A DNA stretch of 9,649 nucleotides. It comes from JBDTRY01 sp039931435 (GTDB lineage Bacteria > Acidobacteriota > Thermoanaerobaculia > Gp7-AA8). Shown piece after piece: positions 7,262 through 9,649 of this stretch. A program made the position numbers and the translations under genes. Position 1 is the stretch's first letter. Each line of letters begins with the position of its first letter. The notes below the pieces were generated by a model, which had not been told where the DNA came from, did not search any database, and was given only the letters and a program-made list of their open reading frames with translations. The DNA is taken from NCBI GenBank assembly GCA_039931435.1, contig JBDTRY010000141.1:1-9649 (forward strand), read 5' to 3'.

Positions 7262-7335
7262 GAATCGTCGAGCGAACCCTCATCATCAGTGCGGGCCGCG
7301 CAGACGCCAGTGTCTGGGAAATGACACGATTACCA

Positions 7336-7488
7336 GGGCGTGTCATCCTGAAGCGTCGAGCGAAGGATCTCTTCTACCTTCCCGGGTTGCCACCGTTATG
7401 AAGGGCACGATTCTCGTTGACGAGATCCTTCGGTCGCGTTGCTCCCTCAGGATGACAACTTCTCCACATTCCGTAAAAACACTGGGCG
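7336..7488 (+). repeat. Intact copy (B) of the ~146-nt dyad repeat
   Basis: Outer arms TGTCATCCT (7341-7349) and AGGATGACA (7449-7457) are perfect inverted repeats. Inner arms GAAGGATCTC (7362-7371) and GAGATCCTTC (7422-7431) pair over 10 bp. A tail containing CCGTAAAAAC (7471-7480) follows. The core at about 7388-7406 is the A/B subfamily version. It lies between the convergent 3' ends of the carboxypeptidase gene and purN, where a hairpin could mark the 3' ends of both transcripts. Confidence 0.88.
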
Positions 7489-7546
7489 TTTCATCAGAAC
7501 TGTCGAGCGAAGGATCGTTCGCACCTCCGTCGCCTGGAACGACCTC
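7489..7546 (+). repeat. Decayed partial tandem unit (B2)
   Basis: GTCGAGCGAAGGATC (7502-7516) repeats the left arm of copy B exactly one unit on: GTCGAG starts at 7355 and again at 7502, a period of 147. The rest is degraded and the unit is cut off by the purN 3' end. So B and B2 are the remains of a tandem pair. Confidence 0.65.
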
Positions 7547-8158
7547 TTACCCGAAGACCACCTTCCGCCCTTCCACCCGATACCCGCCGCACAGTTTCCT
7601 CAGCGCCTCCACGTAGGCCTGGTGCTCCTCCTCCAGAATCCTCGCCGCCAGCGTTTCAGCCGTGTCGTCTTCAACGACTTCCACAACCCGCTGCACGACG
7701 ACAGGGCCGCCGTCCACTTCTTCATCGACGAGATGAACCGTGCAACCGGAAACCCTGACACCGTAGGCCAGCGCCTGAGTCTGCGCGTCGAGACCCGGAA
7801 AGGCGGGAAGGAGCGAAGGATGAATGTTCACGATCCGATGGCGATAGCGGCTGACGAATGTAGAGGAGAGCCGGCGCATGTAGCCGGCCAGGACGACGAG
7901 TTCCGCCCCGGTTTCTGCCAGCACGCCCATCACCGCTTCCTCGTGGGCCTGGCGCGAAGGATAGTCGTCATGATCGAAGACGAAGGCCGGGAGTCCGAGT
8001 TGACGCGCCCGCTCGATGCCGGCAGCTCCCTTACGATTCGAGATTACGGCGACGATCCGCGCCGGAATCTCCCCCCGCTCCACCGCATCATGAATGGCCA
8101 GAAAATTCGAGCCGCGTCCGGAGAGGAGCACGGCCAGGAGACCAATGCCGCCCTCCAT
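7547..8158 (-). CDS. purN: Phosphoribosylglycinamide formyltransferase (GART)
   Basis: Transfers a formyl group from 10-formyltetrahydrofolate to GAR, giving FGAR, the third step of de novo purine synthesis, in the cytoplasm. At 203 aa it is the usual length. The family blocks are in order: VLLSGRGSNF (10-19) for phosphate binding, VISNR (38-42), VLAGYMRRL (89-97) for folate binding, and NIHPSLLPAFPG (111-122) with the catalytic Asn111 and His113. GVRVSGCTVHLVDEEVDGGP (133-152) follows, with the catalytic Asp149. The ATG overlaps the purM stop as TGATG, so translation is probably coupled. Only a weak Shine-Dalgarno is seen. It is last in the purMN pair and ends facing the carboxypeptidase gene. 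Confidence 0.97.
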   Translation of the reverse strand: MEGGIGLLAVLLSGRGSNFLAIHDAVERGEIPARIVAVISNRKGAAGIERARQLGLPAFVFDHDDYPSRQAHEEAVMGVLAETGAELVVLAGYMRRLSSTFVSRYRHRIVNIHPSLLPAFPGLDAQTQALAYGVRVSGCTVHLVDEEVDGGPVVVQRVVEVVEDDTAETLAARILEEEHQAYVEALRKLCGGYRVEGRKVVFG

Positions 8159-9222
8159 CAGATCCAGCTCGGAAATCCCTCGGGAGGGCGATCGTAGACG
8201 ACCTTGCCCTGGCCCGTGCGAATGTTGCCGATGAAAAAGAATGGCTGGCGCGCCGTGGAGAGCCGCCGCGCCACGCGGTCCACAACTTCCGGCGAAATGA
8301 TCACCACCATCCCCACCCCCATGTTGAACACGCGCAGCATCTCCTGCGGATCGAGGTCTCCCCTCTCCCTAAGAAAATGAAAGAGCGGCAGGACGTCCCA
8401 CGAGCCGAGCTTGATGTGGGCGTCACAGTCGTCGGGCAGGATCCGCGGAACGTTGTCCGTCAGACCACCGCCGGTAATGTGCGAGAGCGCATGAATGAGG
8501 TCTTCCTCGACGAGCGGCAGCAACGGTCGAAGATAGGAGAGATGCGGCTGAAGAAGTACTTCCCCCACCTTGCCGCCGATCTCCGGGACGATCGACTGAT
8601 ACTCGAAGCCCAGCGTGTCCAGAAGAACCTTCCGGGCCAGCGAGTATCCGTTCGTATGCAGACCGGCGGAGGGCAGCCCAAGGATGACGTCTCCGGGCCG
8701 GACGCGCTTGCCATCAATGAGATTCTTCTCGTCGACAACTCCCACGATGAATCCGGCGATGTCGTAATCATCATCGCCATAGAAGCCGGGCATTTCCGCG
8801 GTCTCGCCGCCGATGAGAGCCGCTCCGTTTTCCTTGCAGGCCCGGGCCATCCCGCGGACGACATCGGCCATCACCGGCGGGCGAAGCTTGCCGGTAGCGT
8901 AGTAGTCCAGGAAGAAGAGTGGCTTCGCCCCCTGGACGAGAATGTCGTTCACGCAGTGGCAGACCAGGTCCGCGCCCACTGTGTCGTGAATGCGCATGGC
9001 CTGAGCAACGCGCAGCTTCGTGCCCACTCCGTCTGTCGAGGAAACGAGGATGGGCGCGGACATCTCGGGAAAGGTGCCCCGGAACAATCCTCCGAAGCTC
9101 CCGATGTCCGAGAGTACGCTGGGGTTGAACGTATCGCGAACGATCGTGCGCACTTCACGAAGGGCCTGGTCCTGCGCGTCGATGTCCACGCCCGCATCGC
9201 GATAACTGCCCTGATCGGACAT
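8158..9222 (-). CDS. purM: Phosphoribosylformylglycinamidine cyclo-ligase (AIR synthetase)
   Basis: Closes FGAM to aminoimidazole ribotide with ATP, step five of de novo purine synthesis, in the cytoplasm. Motifs run in family order: YRDAGVDIDA (7-16), DGVGTKL (64-70), HCVNDILVQGA (89-99), GGETAEMPGFY (138-148), LPSAGLHTNGYSL (183-195), ITGGGLTDNVPR (249-260) and FNMGVGM (299-305). From the ATG at 9222 the product is 354 aa, close to the usual ~345. The frame stays open to 9315, but the extra 31 residues do not resemble the family N-terminus, which begins just before YRDAG. No Shine-Dalgarno precedes 9222; instead TAGACT lies 7 nt upstream, so a leaderless mRNA is possible. Its stop overlaps the purN start by one base. 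Confidence 0.96.
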   Translation of the reverse strand: MSDQGSYRDAGVDIDAQDQALREVRTIVRDTFNPSVLSDIGSFGGLFRGTFPEMSAPILVSSTDGVGTKLRVAQAMRIHDTVGADLVCHCVNDILVQGAKPLFFLDYYATGKLRPPVMADVVRGMARACKENGAALIGGETAEMPGFYGDDDYDIAGFIVGVVDEKNLIDGKRVRPGDVILGLPSAGLHTNGYSLARKVLLDTLGFEYQSIVPEIGGKVGEVLLQPHLSYLRPLLPLVEEDLIHALSHITGGGLTDNVPRILPDDCDAHIKLGSWDVLPLFHFLRERGDLDPQEMLRVFNMGVGMVVIISPEVVDRVARRLSTARQPFFFIGNIRTGQGKVVYDRPPEGFPSWI

Positions 9223-9340
9223 GCGCGGGAGTCTAGCATGCGTGGAGAGCGGGGCCCGCGAGGACGTAACGAATCCGCGCAATGTTCCTGAAACGGCGCC
9301 AGGCGCCAGCGTCACACGGAACGCTACGACTACCGCGGCG

Positions 9341-9487
9341 TGTCATCCTGAAGCGTCGAGCGAAAGGATCTCTTCTACCTCCCCGGTTGCTACGAGAGGA
9401 GAGGTACGATTCTCGTTGACGAGATCCTTCGGTCGCTGCGCTCCCTCAAGGATGACAAGTTCAACAAACGCCGTAAAAACGCCGGGC
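9341..9487 (+). repeat. Copy C, first unit of the right-hand tandem array
   Basis: Outer arms TGTCATCCT (9341-9349) and AGGATGACA (9449-9457) pair over 9 bp. Inner arms AAGGATCTC (9364-9372) and GAGATCCTT (9421-9429) also pair over 9 bp. The centre has a third dyad, ACGAGA (9392-9397) with TCTCGT (9411-9416). A ~29-nt tail leads directly into the next unit. It differs from copy D at about five positions and has one extra A in the left inner arm (9363-9365). Confidence 0.9.
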
Positions 9488-9633
9488 TGCCATCCTGAAG
9501 CGTCGAGCGAAGGATCTCTTCTACCTTCCCGGTTGCTACGAGAGGATAGGTACGATTCTCGTTGACGAGATCCTTCGGTCGCTGCGCTCCCTCAAGGATG
9601 ACAAGTTCAACAAATGCCGTAAAAACGCCGGGC
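9488..9633 (+). repeat. Copy D, second unit of the array
   Basis: Outer arms TGCCATCCT (9488-9496, one mismatch) and AGGATGACA (9595-9603). Inner arms GAAGGATCTC (9509-9518) and GAGATCCTTC (9567-9576) are perfect over 10 bp. The unit starts 147 nt after copy C and is nearly identical to it, so the pair arose by recent tandem duplication or is kept alike by gene conversion. Confidence 0.9.
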
Positions 9634-9649
9634 CGTCATCCTGAAGCGT
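9634..9649 (+). repeat. Start of a third array unit (E), cut by the window edge
   Basis: CATCCTGAAGCGT (9637-9649) repeats the opening of units C and D, 146 nt after D. The array therefore continues to the right of the window. Confidence 0.85.

Noticed and set aside
7299..7314. CAGAC-N6-GTCTG hairpin after the carboxypeptidase gene as a terminator
   Set aside because: The stem is only 5 bp and no T-tract follows.
7221..7616. Plus-strand ORF with residues such as CHPEASSEGS over the repeat, and a similar one at 9221-9565
   Set aside because: These are translations of the dyad repeat itself. The same peptide pieces recur at each copy, with no ribosome site and no family match outside such repeats.
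9223..9315. N-terminal extension of PurM
   Set aside because: The added residues are unlike the family, and the ATG at 9222 gives the usual length.
9341..9649. CRISPR array
   Set aside because: The unit is ~146 nt, the segments between dyads repeat as well, and there are no unique spacers or cas genes.

Overview
The window is about 9.6 kb of bacterial chromosome. It has high GC (roughly 60%) and tightly packed housekeeping genes. The phylum cannot be fixed from the sequence alone. A periplasmic-type DD-carboxypeptidase with a cleavable signal peptide fits a cell with a peptidoglycan wall. The separate transaldolase and phosphoglucose isomerase look like the two halves of the Tal-PGI fusion known in several phyla, and the intergenic dyad repeats resemble those I associate with Acidobacteriota-like and other environmental Gram-negative genomes. 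That placement is inference only.

Layout: 1-243 holds intergenic DNA with an eroded repeat copy. From 5475 down to 244, on the minus strand, lie a VTT-domain (TVP38/TMEM64/DedA-like) membrane protein, transaldolase (tal), glucose-6-phosphate isomerase (pgi) and 6-phosphogluconate dehydrogenase (gnd). tal and pgi overlap by 4 nt and gnd follows after 59 nt, so these three look like one sugar-phosphate operon. A divergent plus-strand segment follows: a 95-aa protein of unknown function, then a D-alanyl-D-alanine carboxypeptidase with a signal peptide. The carboxypeptidase faces a minus-strand purM-purN pair whose stop and start codons overlap (TGATG); these encode steps 5 and 3 of de novo purine synthesis.

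Glucose-6-phosphate isomerase, 6-phosphogluconate dehydrogenase and transaldolase link glycolysis to both arms of the pentose phosphate pathway. Pentose phosphates feed PRPP and so the PurN/PurM steps, although the two gene sets are separate units here. No glucose-6-phosphate dehydrogenase or transketolase gene is in view.

The least ordinary feature is a family of ~146-nt intergenic repeats: an imperfect dyad of ~117 nt plus a ~29-nt tail. One worn copy sits just 3' of gnd, one intact copy plus a decayed tandem partner lies between the convergent ends of the carboxypeptidase gene and purN, and a head-to-tail array upstream of purM runs off the right edge. I found no RNA gene, CRISPR array, insertion sequence or obviously new system.
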